The notes: generated by a model not told the origin, from the sequence alone. A stretch of DNA of 64,000 nucleotides from Rhodospirillaceae bacterium (GCA_008012315.1 SSEL01000006.1:62001-126000); one strand, 5' to 3'. Positions 17,641 to 26,681 are shown, counted from the first letter of the stretch. A program made the numbers and translations.

Positions 17641-18111
17641 ATGAAACCGGTTATCTTACTTTCAGCTCTTCTGTTGGCCGCTGGCGCCGCGTCGGCCCAG
17701 GCGCAACAGGCCCAGGCGCAACTGACCCAGGCACAACTGGCCCAGGCACAAACGGAATCGCCCGCCTCCGTCGTGAAGACTTTCCCGCCTAAATCGGATT
17801 GCGATTTTCTGAACGGCCGCGCCCGGCAACATTGCCTTGATCGGCGCGGTGCAGCGTCGCAGGAAAATCCGAAACCATTAGCATCCACCCCGGGCGCGAC
17901 GACTGTGGTCACGCCGACCCTGCCCAGCAGTGGCGGCAGGAATCCGGCATTCAGCAACCAGGGCATGATCGGCGGCTTGAACTCAATGTCCACCCTGCCG
18001 GATAGCGAGCCAATGTCCGCACCGCGCGGGAATACTTACAGCCCGAATTCCATCGGCAATCCCTGGGCTGGCACGCCGAATGCCAGCGGTACCGGCCTGA
18101 TGCCCCGTTAA
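17641..18111 (+). CDS. Secreted Gln/Ala-repeat protein of unknown function
   Basis: 156-aa protein with a signal peptide (about residues 1-20) followed by a low-complexity run of QAQ and LTQAQ/LAQAQ units to about residue 37. Two Cys (CDFLNGRARQHC) could form a disulfide. The remainder is rich in Pro, Ser, Gly and Asn, as expected of a disordered periplasmic or surface protein. GGGGAG precedes the ATG. No family recognised. Confidence 0.7.
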   Translation: MKPVILLSALLLAAGAASAQAQQAQAQLTQAQLAQAQTESPASVVKTFPPKSDCDFLNGRARQHCLDRRGAASQENPKPLASTPGATTVVTPTLPSSGGRNPAFSNQGMIGGLNSMSTLPDSEPMSAPRGNTYSPNSIGNPWAGTPNASGTGLMPR

Positions 18112-18124
18112 TCACAACCCTTGG

Positions 18125-18826
18125 TTGGCGACGCCAAAAAAGCGGCAGATTGCCCGCCGATTGATCTTTCAAACGGCCGTGTGGGCTGCCGTGCTTGCCC
18201 TCCTTCTTTTTGGCGCAGCCGGAACCATCGCCTGGCCTTCAGCCTGGGCGTTCCTGATCGAAGTCACCGTCCTTGGCCTCGCGATCAGCTTCTGGTTGCT
18301 GGAACACGATCTCGATCTATTGGAAGAACGCCTCGCCCCACTGTTTCAGCGAAATCAGAAAATCTGGGACCGCGTTCTTCTGTCCGTGCTGGTGCTGCTT
18401 TGGATAAGCTGGTTCGTTGTCATGGGCGTGGATGTCGGACGCTTTCATTTTTCCCGCTTCCCTATCTGGCTACGAACGGCGGGCGCCATCGGCATTCCGC
18501 TGTCGCTCTATCTCACATATCTGACATCTCGCGAAAACAGTTTCGCCGCACCGGTTGTGAAGCTGCAGACGGAACGCGGCCATAAGACGGTAAGGACCGG
18601 TCCCTATCGTTACGTCCGCCATCCCATGTATGCGGGCGCGCTGCTGTTCTTTTTCTAGACACCGCTGCTGCTCGGCTCATGGCTGGGGCTGCTGATGGTG
18701 CCTTTGCTGACTGCCGGACTTGCTTATCGTGCACTCATGGAGGAACGAGTGCTGGCAGCCGAACTCGACGGCTACGCGGCCTATATGCGCGATGTACACT
18801 ATCGCTTTGTGCCATTGATCTGGTAA
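18125..18826 (+). pseudogene. Isoprenylcysteine methyltransferase-family gene with in-frame TAG
   Basis: A 233-codon frame for a membrane methyltransferase of the ICMT/PEMT group, with several hydrophobic segments and the SAM-binding signature RTGPYRYVRHPMYAG near residues 158-172. Codon 178 is TAG (18656-18658); the frame then continues with clear family sequence (LLLGSWLG, EERVLAAELDGYAAYMRDV, RFVPLIW) to a TAA at 18824. The stop removes the last conserved helices and the EE motif needed for activity. A single base change explains it. A sequencing error or stop read-through are alternatives. Confidence 0.8.
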
Positions 18827-18853
18827 ATCGCCGCCTCAGGCTTGACCGCGCCT

Positions 18854-19159
18854 TTATTCATCCAGTGTCGGGATGATGATGGGATCGATCGTACTGGGTG
18901 CCGTTCCCTGGCGATCATGATCTATTTTCATCGCTCGCCAGAGCGCCGCGGCCCGTTCTTCGATGACCTGCCGATGTTCGCGGAAAATCCGGCAATAGGC
19001 AGCATCGTCCACGTCTTTTTCGTCCAGGCCTGCGAGATCCCTGAGAGCGACACCGGTGATCGCAAAGGTCAGCCGGGTTTCATCGTCATATCCAAGGAAC
19101 CGGACCGTCTCATTGTCGGCCTCGTAAACCCCGTCTTGCGGATCGAAGCGAAGAGTCAT
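18854..19159 (-). CDS. DUF1488 family protein
   Basis: 101-aa protein resembling DUF1488: a beta-rich start (MTLRFDP, VRFLGYDDETRLTFAITGVAL) then an acidic helix region with FREHRQVIEERAAALW. Function unknown. The ATG has AAGGTGA upstream. It converges on the broken methyltransferase gene. Confidence 0.6.
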   Translation of the reverse strand: MTLRFDPQDGVYEADNETVRFLGYDDETRLTFAITGVALRDLAGLDEKDVDDAAYCRIFREHRQVIEERAAALWRAMKIDHDRQGTAPSTIDPIIIPTLDE

Positions 19160-19337
19160 GCGTCACCTTTTCCAGGCCATCATTACTCTTAAACGGGAAG
19201 CGGACTGATCGGTTCCGATAGACCAGGAACAATGTCCCGTTCTACCGGCTGCTGAGCGGCGGTCGGCAGATAACCGATAGGATGCGCCTTGGTCGATGAT
19301 GGCGCCCGCCTCACCGCTCAAGCGAATGGCCAGCTTG

Positions 19338-20465
19338 TCAGTTGCCGGAAAATCGCGCCGGGCTCAGCACGGCTTCCGATATGCCGAGATCCTGCAACTC
19401 GGCCGGCAATGCCTGTCCGGCCACCAGGTTCGCCGTCACGCGCGACAGGGCAACCGCAGTTTGAAATCCATAGCCCCCCTGCCCGACCAGCCAGAAGAAA
19501 CCATCGAGAGACGGATCGAAGCCGGCGACGGGCGCCTTGTCCTTCGTGAAGGTGCGCAGCCCCGCCCATTTGTGTTCAATGCGGCGAATATCGAAATTGG
19601 TCGCTGCCATGACGCGGTCCGCAGCGATCGCAACGTCAAGTTCCTCGGGCTGGGCGTCGACCGGAAGGCTGGGCGTTTCATCCGCCGGTGAAATCAGGAT
19701 CAGGCCTGCATCGTGCTTGAAGTAGAAACTCTCACGGGCGCAGATCACCATCGGCCAGCGCGCGATCTCCAGGGATTGATCGGGGCGGAAAAGAAAAGCC
19801 GTGCGACGCTTGGGTGCCAAGCCGACGGCTTTCGCACCGGCCAGGACAGCCACCTGATCGCCCCATGCGCCGGCTGCATTGACGATGATCCTGGCCTTCA
19901 ATTCACGGTCGGGGAGTTGAATCCGCCATCCGTCTGGTTCCTTCTCCAGGCCGACGACTTCCGCCGCCAATGCTATCTGCCCAGCGGCTTCGCGGAGCTG
20001 CCGCAGAAAACCTTGCAGCATGCCGTTGGTATCAACATCCCGCGCATCAGGTTCATAGACACCACCGACGACATAGTCCCGCTTGATCACCGGCACAAGC
20101 TGCAAGACCTCCGCTGCCGTCAGCCGCCGCACCGACGGCACAAGACGATGGGCTGTTTCAAAAGCCCGGTCCAACAGCGCTGCATCGCCATCTCCACCGA
20201 TATGCATGGCGCCGCGCGGCGACAAAATCGCCGTCGAGGTGAAACCCGCCGGCGGCGATTCAAGAAAGGCACGACTGGCGATGGTGAGCGCGCGCACCGT
20301 TTCGTTCCCATAAGTTTCCGAGAACAAGGCCGCCGACCGCCCGGTCGCGTGATAGCCGGGCTGCGTTTCGCGTTCACAAAGAATGACTGAGAATTTTTGT
20401 GCAAGTTGTGCTGCTGCCGATGCACCAGCTATCCCGCCGCCGATAACGGCAACATCATATTCCAC
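19338..20465 (-). CDS. FAD-dependent amino-acid dehydrogenase, DauA-like
   Basis: Flavoprotein of the D-amino-acid oxidase (DAO) family, close to D-arginine dehydrogenase DauA. Dinucleotide-binding GGGIAGASAAAQLA near the N-terminus, PGYHATGRSAALFSETYGN as in DauA, VNAAGAWGDQVAVLAG in the middle, and C-terminal WAGLRTF with VGQGGYGFQT. A GTG at 20465 gives 375 aa, which matches the usual DauA length and has GGGG upstream; a GTG at 20522 would add 19 residues without similarity. Probably deaminates D-amino acids, passing electrons to the respiratory chain. No dauB or dauR gene is adjacent, so the substrate is inferred. Confidence 0.85.
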   Translation of the reverse strand: MEYDVAVIGGGIAGASAAAQLAQKFSVILCERETQPGYHATGRSAALFSETYGNETVRALTIASRAFLESPPAGFTSTAILSPRGAMHIGGDGDAALLDRAFETAHRLVPSVRRLTAAEVLQLVPVIKRDYVVGGVYEPDARDVDTNGMLQGFLRQLREAAGQIALAAEVVGLEKEPDGWRIQLPDRELKARIIVNAAGAWGDQVAVLAGAKAVGLAPKRRTAFLFRPDQSLEIARWPMVICARESFYFKHDAGLILISPADETPSLPVDAQPEELDVAIAADRVMAATNFDIRRIEHKWAGLRTFTKDKAPVAGFDPSLDGFFWLVGQGGYGFQTAVALSRVTANLVAGQALPAELQDLGISEAVLSPARFSGN

Positions 20466-21080
20466 GTCAGGCGTCCCCGGCTGTTCATTGTTTTTCCTGC
20501 CTAAGCCAGGGGGATTGCACACACAATTCCCATGTCGGTCAATGATTTTCCCGATGCCTGAGACAACGGCAGACGCCGATCACGGCAACGACGTAGGCAA
20601 CCCGATCAGTTGCCCGTCAAAGCTGCAATCAGCCCTGCCGCGCCGCCATCTGGCGCAGTGCCCGGCAAGCCATTAGGGTCGCGACGGAAGTTCCGCCGGT
20701 AGCCCAGCCCGGACACGAAGCTCCATGCAGGCCAGCAGCGTCTCTCTGATAATTCGTTACTTGGTCGCCCTGAAGGTTGACGCGGCAATAGGGTAAACGG
20801 CTGGTGGGTGCCGCCAGCCAGCCTAGTACTCTCAGAATTAACCCTAACGTGGCGTCGGCTCGCACCGCTTTCTCAGCCGACATTCGGCGGGGCGTGGAAG
20901 ATAGTCTATTGCTATTCCGCTCCGAACGCGCACTTATAAGTCAAAGGCCCGCCTGGCACGACAGGCCACTGCACGACATCGGGCACCGTGCCGACCTAGC
21001 CCCCACAGCGGACGCCTCGGCAGAACTGAAACGCCATCTGCAGAATCGTTCTCTCAACCGACTTCAACGATAGGCATGGC
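20466..21080. other. Gap of about 600 bp with no recognisable gene
   Basis: Short frames on both strands overlap and none resembles a known family. Composition is less codon-biased than the flanks. It begins a stretch (to about 24.5 kb) of tiny, orphan or decayed genes. Confidence 0.5.
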
Positions 21081-21176
21081 ATGAAATTTCCCACTCCGCC
21101 GATCGCCGTCCCCGCTGTCCTGGCCATCCTGGTTATCCTTGTGGGAGTACTGCGGCACTACGGTGCATTTTCGTGA
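21081..21176 (+). CDS. Possible 31-aa single-helix membrane peptide
   Basis: A 31-codon frame, MKFPTPPIAVPAV followed by a hydrophobic run LAILVILVGVL and a short basic/polar tail RHYGAFS. This is the layout of a small single-pass membrane peptide. No strong ribosome-binding site is seen (GGCATGGC upstream). The pairing with a similar frame 63 bp downstream supports it. Confidence 0.35.
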   Translation: MKFPTPPIAVPAVLAILVILVGVLRHYGAFS

Positions 21177-21239
21177 TACGTACCGCCATTCGCTTATCCC
21201 TAATCTGACGACCTTCCGCCGTCATAGAGGAGAACCGCA

Positions 21240-21323
21240 ATGACCACAGGTTTTATAACGCTTGTCACCCTCATGGGAGTCATTGCTTTCGGCATTATTC
21301 TCAAGACTTGGCTGTTTCGCTGA
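21240..21323 (+). CDS. Possible 27-aa single-helix membrane peptide
   Basis: A 27-codon frame with a strong ribosome-binding site (GAGGAGAACCGCA before the ATG). Product: MTTGFITLVTLMGVIAFGII then LKTWLFR, one transmembrane helix with a basic C-terminus. It resembles in design the many small regulatory membrane peptides, but no specific family is recognised. Confidence 0.45.
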   Translation: MTTGFITLVTLMGVIAFGIILKTWLFR

Positions 21324-21431
21324 CTGCGAATTTCAATCAGCTGATGACTTCTCAGCAGAGACACGAGCTGCTTCAGGCCTTCGATGGTGCAGCGCTTCGT
21401 ATTCCAATTCAGCACGACCGGAGAGACATCA

Positions 21432-21644
21432 TTGACCAGCCGACAAAAACTGCGCTTGGCTATAGAGCGGGAAAAGAGGGTGATCGAGGGCGCCAACGCG
21501 ATGAGAGAATATAAAGCTGATCAAGCTGAGTTTCTGGCAAAGGGCGATCGCCTCCGTGCTGAGCGTTTGGCAATGGAGGCCCTGCTTACCGCGCAGAAAC
21601 GAACGACGCGGCCCAACAAAAAGAGCCAGGACGAGAAACGATAG
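21432..21644 (+). CDS. Small basic helical protein of unknown function
   Basis: 70-aa frame starting at a TTG with GGAGA eight bases upstream. The product is highly charged and predicted helical (LRLAIEREKRVIEGANAMRE, AEFLAKGDRLRAERLAMEAL) with a Lys/Arg-rich tail. An ATG 48 bases upstream adds 16 residues that look unrelated. No family recognised. Confidence 0.45.
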   Translation: MTSRQKLRLAIEREKRVIEGANAMREYKADQAEFLAKGDRLRAERLAMEALLTAQKRTTRPNKKSQDEKR

Positions 21645-21773
21645 AATCTACGTCGCCTGTTCAAGGTGGAGCCGCCGAGGCGCGGTTGCCGCCTGCGCCG
21701 GTCAGTCCCAGGGATTGGACCTGGCGGCTCCGGGCGATTAACATCTAATGGGAGAGTTCGGTTCCGTGTGCCC

Positions 21774-22037
21774 TTAAGCACCCGGTCTGGATTGCCACCG
21801 TCGTTCTGGCTCGAGGTCGATCTCCCGGCGCAATGGCGCGATTACTTCCATTTCGAGGCGCGCCATGGCATCGGGCGGCAAGTCGCAATCGAGTATGTCG
21901 ATCGCCCAGTTACAACCATTCTCCGCTTCGCTCAGCCGCCGGATTTTCCAGCTCCGGATATTCGTCGGCTGAAAATCCATGATCTTGCTGTAAACGTACC
22001 GCTCCAGCGGCTCCTGATACATCGTGATTTTTTCCAT
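21774..22037 (-). CDS. Hypothetical protein (87 aa)
   Basis: 87-aa protein, MEKITMYQEPLERYVYSKIM at the start, a Trp/Cys-containing core (CNWAIDILDCDLPPDAM) and an acidic/basic end. GGAAAGG eight bases upstream favours ATG 22037 over the GTG at 22046. Protein-like composition, no known domain seen. Confidence 0.5.
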   Translation of the reverse strand: MEKITMYQEPLERYVYSKIMDFQPTNIRSWKIRRLSEAENGCNWAIDILDCDLPPDAMARLEMEVIAPLRREIDLEPERRWQSRPGA

Positions 22038-22170
22038 CGGGTGCACCTTTCCGCCATCAAGTCATTTAGGAACTTGGTGAAATGGCGAGTCAATATCCTA
22101 ATGGTTAATGGGCCATAGTCCTAGCGGAACCGAACGGACCGTAGCCCGTTTATTCAACCGATGGTGGCCC

Positions 22171-22353
22171 ATGGCAGATGACAAGAGCAAACGTGCATCG
22201 GAAGATGGCCGCACCGTCAATTTGAACGAAAACTATGAGGTCCGCTATTGGAGCGAGAAATGGGGTGTGTCGAAGGACGAGTTACAAAGAGCTGTGAGCA
22301 AGGTGGGGAGCCGGGCTGACGCTATCGCCCGCTATCTCGGCAAGGCGGCTTAA
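22171..22353 (+). CDS. DUF3606 domain protein
   Basis: 60-aa protein matching DUF3606: NLNENYEVRYWSEKWGVSKD then ELQRAVSKVGSRADAIARYL. These small proteins are common in Alphaproteobacteria and often stress-related; function unknown. The stop codon overlaps the A-tract of the hairpin just downstream. Confidence 0.8.
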   Translation: MADDKSKRASEDGRTVNLNENYEVRYWSEKWGVSKDELQRAVSKVGSRADAIARYLGKAA

Positions 22354-22382
22354 AAAACGCCCCGCGGGCGGGCCGCGGGGCG
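22352..22382 (-). terminator. GC-rich terminator serving the minus strand
   Basis: Perfect 10-bp stem (CGCCCCGCGG / CCGCGGGGCG) with a GCGGG loop. The six A bases at 22352-22357 become a T-run after the hairpin on the minus strand, so it terminates leftward transcription from the CHRD gene. No T-run follows on the plus strand. Confidence 0.75.
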
Positions 22383-22552
22383 AGGTGGGAGATGTCGAGG
22401 CGAGGCCGCAATTCAATTTGCAACCTCGCCTCATTCAACTTCAGAGGGCGGATTAGGTTCCGACTATTCGCGCTTGTAAGGCTTCGAAACTGCTGCCCTA
22501 GCCAACGTCATTGTTCGCTCAGGCAGCGACGCCGGCCACGGCCGCCAAGCCG

Positions 22553-22978
22553 CTATTGCTTCGACATCTGGCCGCGGATTTCACCGTTCGGGTTTTCCTT
22601 GGTATGGATATTGACGTAGACGTTGCCGGCCGCAAAGTCGGCGATCTGAGCATCGGAAAGCTTGGCCATACCCTCGATCGGACTGCCAAGCGGCGCCATT
22701 ATCGGAATGAGCACCGCTGCGTTCTTGCCCACAGCAGCGGGGCCATGGAAATGCCCCGCCGTTGCCGGACCCGATAGCCCCGTGTACTCCACCTTATAAC
22801 TCAGCATCTTGAGATCGGTGTCAATCGTGGCTGTGGCGGTTCCGGTGCCCGCGGTCTTGTTCGGCGGCACTTCGGCAGCACTGCTGAGAGCCGCATGATA
22901 GGTAATGATTTCAGCTCCCGCCGCGGCGGGCATCAAGCAGGTGGCAAATGCGGTTAGGAGCAGAGCGGAGCGAAACAC
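22553..22978 (-). CDS. Exported CHRD-domain protein
   Basis: 141-aa secreted protein with a signal peptide (to about AAAGA) and a single CHRD domain: YHAALSSAAEVPPN, GTGTATATID, VEYTGLSGPATAGHFHGPA, VYVNIHTKENPNGEIRGQ. CHRD domains occur in chordin and in bacterial extracellular proteins; function here is unknown. The GTG at 22978 is preferred: GGGAG lies eight bases upstream, while it would be only two bases from the GTG at 22984. Confidence 0.85.
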   Translation of the reverse strand: MFRSALLLTAFATCLMPAAAGAEIITYHAALSSAAEVPPNKTAGTGTATATIDTDLKMLSYKVEYTGLSGPATAGHFHGPAAVGKNAAVLIPIMAPLGSPIEGMAKLSDAQIADFAAGNVYVNIHTKENPNGEIRGQMSKQ

Positions 22979-23402
22979 TATCACATCTCCCTGAAGAAGA
23001 AGGCGCAGTCATTATGGGCCACGTCAAAAAATCAAAAGTCCCAGAGACGTATCCAAAGGTCCTTTGTTGTATAGCGCGATTATCAGTGAGGCCACGTTGT
23101 ATGGGGAAACCGCATGGCGGGTTCGCGCGACGCGGCGCGATCTGATTTCAAGCAGGTTTTCCCCATGCGAGACGCCTCCAGATCAACACCCGCATGCACC
23201 TCCAAATGTTCCGACTACTCCTATAGGGCTTCGATACTGCTGCCTAAATGGCTCAATTCGTGACCGTGATCACATCCCGACGTGTTTCAGCCGCCAGGAC
23301 CCATGCCTCTTATTGCCGCACCGGACGCCGAAACACATAGTGCCGCAGGAGCCGGTGTCATTTGCCGGTGGCACGCCCTCCGATGGATAGGAATTATAAA
23401 AT
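22979..23402. other. Gap of about 420 bp, no gene seen
   Basis: Separates the leftward CHRD gene from the rightward FecR-like gene. Short frames only. It should hold the promoters of both, but none is clear. Confidence 0.5.
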
Positions 23403-24083
23403 ATGGCTTCGTCTCTCGCGGATCGCCTTTCCGGCCACCGCCTTTCTGCGCTGACACGTCGCGGTTTTACCTCTCGTCTTATCGGCACTGCTGCTCTGAC
23501 CACAACTTTTGGCTTTGTCGCAGCGAGAGCAATTGCTGACAATCGTGTGATATTTGGAAACGTCCGGCAACGACGTCCACTTGCAGGTGCCACTTTCCGG
23601 GAGGACAGCCGCCTTTTACTTGTTCACGACAAGGTTTTCCAAAGCGATCTGCTATGGACCAGAAATGGTGGCGAATTGCAGGTGACGATGCTTGATGGCA
23701 GCGCTTTGAGCCTGGGCGAGAATGCCGAGGTTCGGCTGAATGATTCGCTGCGCAGCAATAGCGTCTCCAGCTTTTTGGATATTCTCGAGGGTGCCTTTTG
23801 CTTTAACAGCGGTAAAGCCGAAAAGCCCGCCGCGCCGCCGACGATCAATACGCCCTTCGCTATATTGAGCCTGCGCGGCACGGAGGTCTTTGGCTGCCGA
23901 TTCGAAAAATCTTACGGCATCTTTGTCTCCAGCGGCGAGGTCGACGTGCGGAACGACGCCGGCATGATTACCTTGAAAGCCGGCCACGGCACATCGCTGG
24001 CAGCGCGCAATATACCGCCGACACGGCCCGAAGTCTGGAGCGATGCGAAAGTCCAACGCGCGCGTACCCTAGCAGGGGAATAA
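23403..24083 (+). CDS. Exported FecR-domain protein
   Basis: 226-aa protein with an N-terminal export signal containing twin Arg (LTRRGFTSRLIGTAALTT), then a FecR domain: GGELQVTMLDGSALSLGENAEV near residues 94-115 and FAILSLRGTEVFG near 153. FecR proteins in this exported form usually bind surface or signalling partners. No sigma factor or TonB receptor gene is adjacent, so it is not a classic iron-regulation FecR. AGGA precedes the ATG. Confidence 0.75.
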   Translation: MASSLADRLSGHRLSALTRRGFTSRLIGTAALTTTFGFVAARAIADNRVIFGNVRQRRPLAGATFREDSRLLLVHDKVFQSDLLWTRNGGELQVTMLDGSALSLGENAEVRLNDSLRSNSVSSFLDILEGAFCFNSGKAEKPAAPPTINTPFAILSLRGTEVFGCRFEKSYGIFVSSGEVDVRNDAGMITLKAGHGTSLAARNIPPTRPEVWSDAKVQRARTLAGE

Positions 24084-24129
24084 TGCCGGCCAGCCAGGTG
24101 CTTCGCACACGAACTCCGATCATCCCATC

Positions 24130-24525
24130 TTATTTCCGCTGATACTTACGTGACACTGCCGCCCGAGCTGCCCAGTTTGCAAGGTATTGCCTAGCTAGCT
24201 CTGGATCCTCGATCACCAGTAAATTCTCTGCATTCCTATCCTGCGCGGCTTTGGTGAAATTGAAGCTGCCGATGATCGCGGTTGCGCCATCGATCACCAT
24301 CACCTTGTTGTGCGTGATGGCCAGCATTCTGTAGATAGGTGGCGCCCGTGTATTTCGCGGTCGCCCTGGCTTTTATCCAGGATCACTCTTACTCGACGCC
24401 GCGGCGATGCGCATCGGCCTGCGCCTGCGCAATCGGCGCGGAGGTGAAGCTATACGCCTGGGCGCGAATTTTGTGCTGGGCGGGATCAATGGCCTTTGTA
24501 ATCTCGCCAGTGCAATCCTGCTAAC
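24130..24525 (-). pseudogene. Decayed phospholipase D-family nuclease gene
   Basis: Minus-strand remains of a PLD/Nuc-type endonuclease. An N-terminal piece (ITKAIDPAQHKIRAQAYSFT, then AQADAHRRGVE) ends in stops; the next piece (VRVILDKSQGD) and a third (KYTGATYLQNAG) lie in the other two frames; the final 65-codon piece restores the catalytic HKD motif HNKVMVIDGATAIIGSFNFT and NAENLLVIEDPELA. At least two frameshifts plus a small deletion before the HKD motif. Not expected to make a working enzyme. Confidence 0.8.
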
Positions 24526-24587
24526 AACGCCGAGTTAGCGACAAAATCGGGAAAAAAATGAATGCTTTCAGACGGCTATTTTTGCAG

Positions 24588-24663
24588 TGGTGCCCAGGGG
24601 CGGAATCGAACCACCGACACGGGGATTTTCAATCCCCTGCTCTACCAACTGAGCTACCTGGGC
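24588..24663 (-). tRNA. tRNA-Phe (GAA)
   Basis: 76-base cloverleaf on the minus strand: acceptor GCCCAGG/CCTGGGC, D arm AGCTCAGTTGGTAGAGC, anticodon arm GGGGATTGAAAATCCCC with anticodon GAA, T arm GGTTCGAATCC, encoded CCA at 24588-24590. Confidence 0.97.
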
Positions 24664-24792
24664 AACCGTTGCGAAAGACGCTATTGCGTCTGCAAGATGC
24701 GGTCTTTTAATGAAATTCCGGGACCTTGTCTAGCACCGATTTGACAATCGCATTAATCGACCAAGCCCCTGGGCCAATTCGATATTCTTGAT

Positions 24793-25008
24793 TCAGGATT
24801 CATCCTCGTCGGGCTCGGCCGAGGGTTCCGCGGGGCTTTCATCCGCCGGAATTCGGTAGCGTTCCCCCAGCCAGCGGCCGAGATCGATCTGCTGACAGCG
24901 TTGCGAGCAGAAAGGCCGGAAATTTTGCGCCGACGGCTTGCCGCAGATCGGGCATTTGCCGCCTTTTGGCGCAACGGTCGTGGTCTTGTCAGACGGCATG
25001 GCGGTCAC
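24793..25008 (-). CDS. yacG: DNA gyrase inhibitor / zinc-binding protein YacG
   Basis: 71-aa zinc protein that binds and inhibits GyrB. The four Cys ligands are in CPICGKP and [14 protein letters not shown], followed by GERYRIP and an acidic tail. The frame overlaps the rng stop by 20 bases; starts at MTAM or MPSD are both possible. Last gene of the conserved maf-rng-yacG string. Confidence 0.92.
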   Translation of the reverse strand: MTAMPSDKTTTVAPKGGKCPICGKPSAQNFRPFCSQRCQQIDLGRWLGERYRIPADESPAEPSAEPDEDES

Positions 25009-25999
25009 CCGTCGCTCGTGGCTCGATCACATCGCGCCACATCTCCGCCAGGCTGATCCCCGTGCGCTTGCGCAAAACTTCAACCAGGCCGAGCCGGGAC
25101 ATATTGCCGACCCATTCGATTGCCGGGTCAATGCCGACGGCATCGCGCAAGGTGTTGATCACCTGATCGCGCTTGTTGCGGTTCTGCAAGTCGATGAAAT
25201 CGACAACCACGATACCGCCGATATTGCGCAAAGCAAGCTGGCGCGGCACTTCGCGCGCTGCCGCCAGGTTGACGGACAAGGCCGTCTGCTCGATGCCGGT
25301 ACGCGCCGTTGCCGCCGCCGAATTGACATCGATCGCCGTCAGCGTTCGCACCGGCTCCACCAGCAAGGTGCCACCGCCGGGCAGCAGCACCTCGTCTTCC
25401 AGGGCCTCGGCGATCGCATCCAATGCCTCCGCACGACTGGGCGACCAATCGCGCAAGGCCTCATAACGGACCCGCCCGGCCAATTCAGGCAAGTGCGCCC
25501 GGCACCAGTCGGCGATGCGATCGGCATCGACGCGGCGGGCACAGACGATTTCTTCGAGCGATTGGGGCGCCAGGCCTTGCAGCAGGCTTTGCCAGGCCTC
25601 CGGCGGCGGCACCAGGCAGCAGGGCGCTGTCTTGCCTTGCCGCAGTGGCGCGACATCCACCGTGGTGGCAAGGCTCATGGAAAGGCGCACACCCTTCTCT
25701 TCCCGGGCATCGCGCTTGATCTGCACGACAACGGTTTCGCCCTCGGTCAAGCTGCCGTGCTTCTTCAAGGGCAGCAGGCCGGGACGATCCAAGCCGATCT
25801 CGACAAAAGCCGCGTTCAGGCTGGGTTCCAGTTTGACGATGCGGCCGAGATAGATCGCCCCCAGTAGCGACGTCGCCCCCCGAGCATCGCGCCAGGCTTG
25901 CACCAGCTGATCATCGACCCAGCGGAACAGCTCGCTGCCGTTTTCCGGTCCAGCGAGATACAAACGACTTGCACCCGAACTTCCGTAAACTTTCGCCAT
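24989..25999 (-). CDS. rng: Ribonuclease E/G family protein
   Basis: 336-aa endoribonuclease of the RNase G size class, acting on rRNA precursors and mRNA. An S1-like N-terminal region ([29 protein letters not shown]) precedes the catalytic half with the metal-binding Asp motifs [11 protein letters not shown] and [10 protein letters not shown]. There is no C-terminal scaffold domain as in RNase E. ATG 25999 follows the maf stop by four bases with GGTGAG upstream; the longer in-frame extension is the shadow of maf. Confidence 0.92.
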   Translation of the reverse strand: MAKVYGSSGASRLYLAGPENGSELFRWVDDQLVQAWRDARGATSLLGAIYLGRIVKLEPSLNAAFVEIGLDRPGLLPLKKHGSLTEGETVVVQIKRDAREEKGVRLSMSLATTVDVAPLRQGKTAPCCLVPPPEAWQSLLQGLAPQSLEEIVCARRVDADRIADWCRAHLPELAGRVRYEALRDWSPSRAEALDAIAEALEDEVLLPGGGTLLVEPVRTLTAIDVNSAAATARTGIEQTALSVNLAAAREVPRQLALRNIGGIVVVDFIDLQNRNKRDQVINTLRDAVGIDPAIEWVGNMSRLGLVEVLRKRTGISLAEMWRDVIEPRATGDRHAV

Positions 26000-26003
26000 C
26001 AAC

Positions 26004-26654
26004 TCACCAGTCGATGCCGTTGCCTTGCAGTATCGCCGCCAGGTCCGGCAATGAAAGGCCGACAACATTGCTATAGGAACCGATGATGCCACGGACAAAG
26101 ACCGCGCCGCGTCCCTGGATGGCATAGCCGCCGGCTTTGCCATGCCATTCCCGGCTCGCCAGATAGCGCGCGATCTCGGGCGCCGATAGCTGCTTGAAGA
26201 TGACCGCGGTGGACACCATCCGCAACAGGCGGCGCCCATCCGGCAATGCGACCGCGATGCCGCCCAGGACACGATGCCGCCGGCCGCTCAAAAGCTGCAA
26301 ACATTGCCGGGCGGTTGCTTCATCCTCGGCCTTCGGCAGAATGCGCCGGCCGCAGGCAACGACGGTATCGGCCGCCACCACGACGGCGCCGGCATGGCGC
26401 GTCAAGGCGGCCTGCAGCTTCTCCGAGGCAACCCGTTTGGCGTAATCACGCGGCAGCTCGCCACGCCGGACGGCTTCGTCGGTATGAGGCGGATCAATCA
26501 GATCCGGCTCCAGGCCGATCTGGCGCAACAGATCCAGTCGTCGCGGCGACGCAGAGGCCAGGACGAGCCGGACCGGCTCGCCTGCCGCATGGATGCGAGC
26601 TGTCTTGGCCTGTTTCTGTTCCTGATGTGACGATGACAGAACCGCACCCGTCAT
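26004..26654 (-). CDS. maf: Nucleoside triphosphate pyrophosphatase, Maf family
   Basis: 216-aa house-cleaning pyrophosphatase acting on non-canonical or modified nucleotides. Family motifs: LVLASASPRRLDLLRQIGL near residue 30, VVAADTVVACGRRIL near 91, GKAGGYAIQGRGAVFV near 171 and GSYSNVVGLSL near 192. The first 25 residues are extra and unconserved in appearance; a later start is possible. Between infA and rng. Confidence 0.93.
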   Translation of the reverse strand: MTGAVLSSSHQEQKQAKTARIHAAGEPVRLVLASASPRRLDLLRQIGLEPDLIDPPHTDEAVRRGELPRDYAKRVASEKLQAALTRHAGAVVVAADTVVACGRRILPKAEDEATARQCLQLLSGRRHRVLGGIAVALPDGRRLLRMVSTAVIFKQLSAPEIARYLASREWHGKAGGYAIQGRGAVFVRGIIGSYSNVVGLSLPDLAAILQGNGIDW

Positions 26655-26681
26655 TGCTTGAATCGCATGGGGTGCGCCGGA

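Noticed and set aside
20629..20883. 84-codon frame on the minus strand
   Set aside because: No start signal and no family resemblance that I could trust; left as part of an empty gap.
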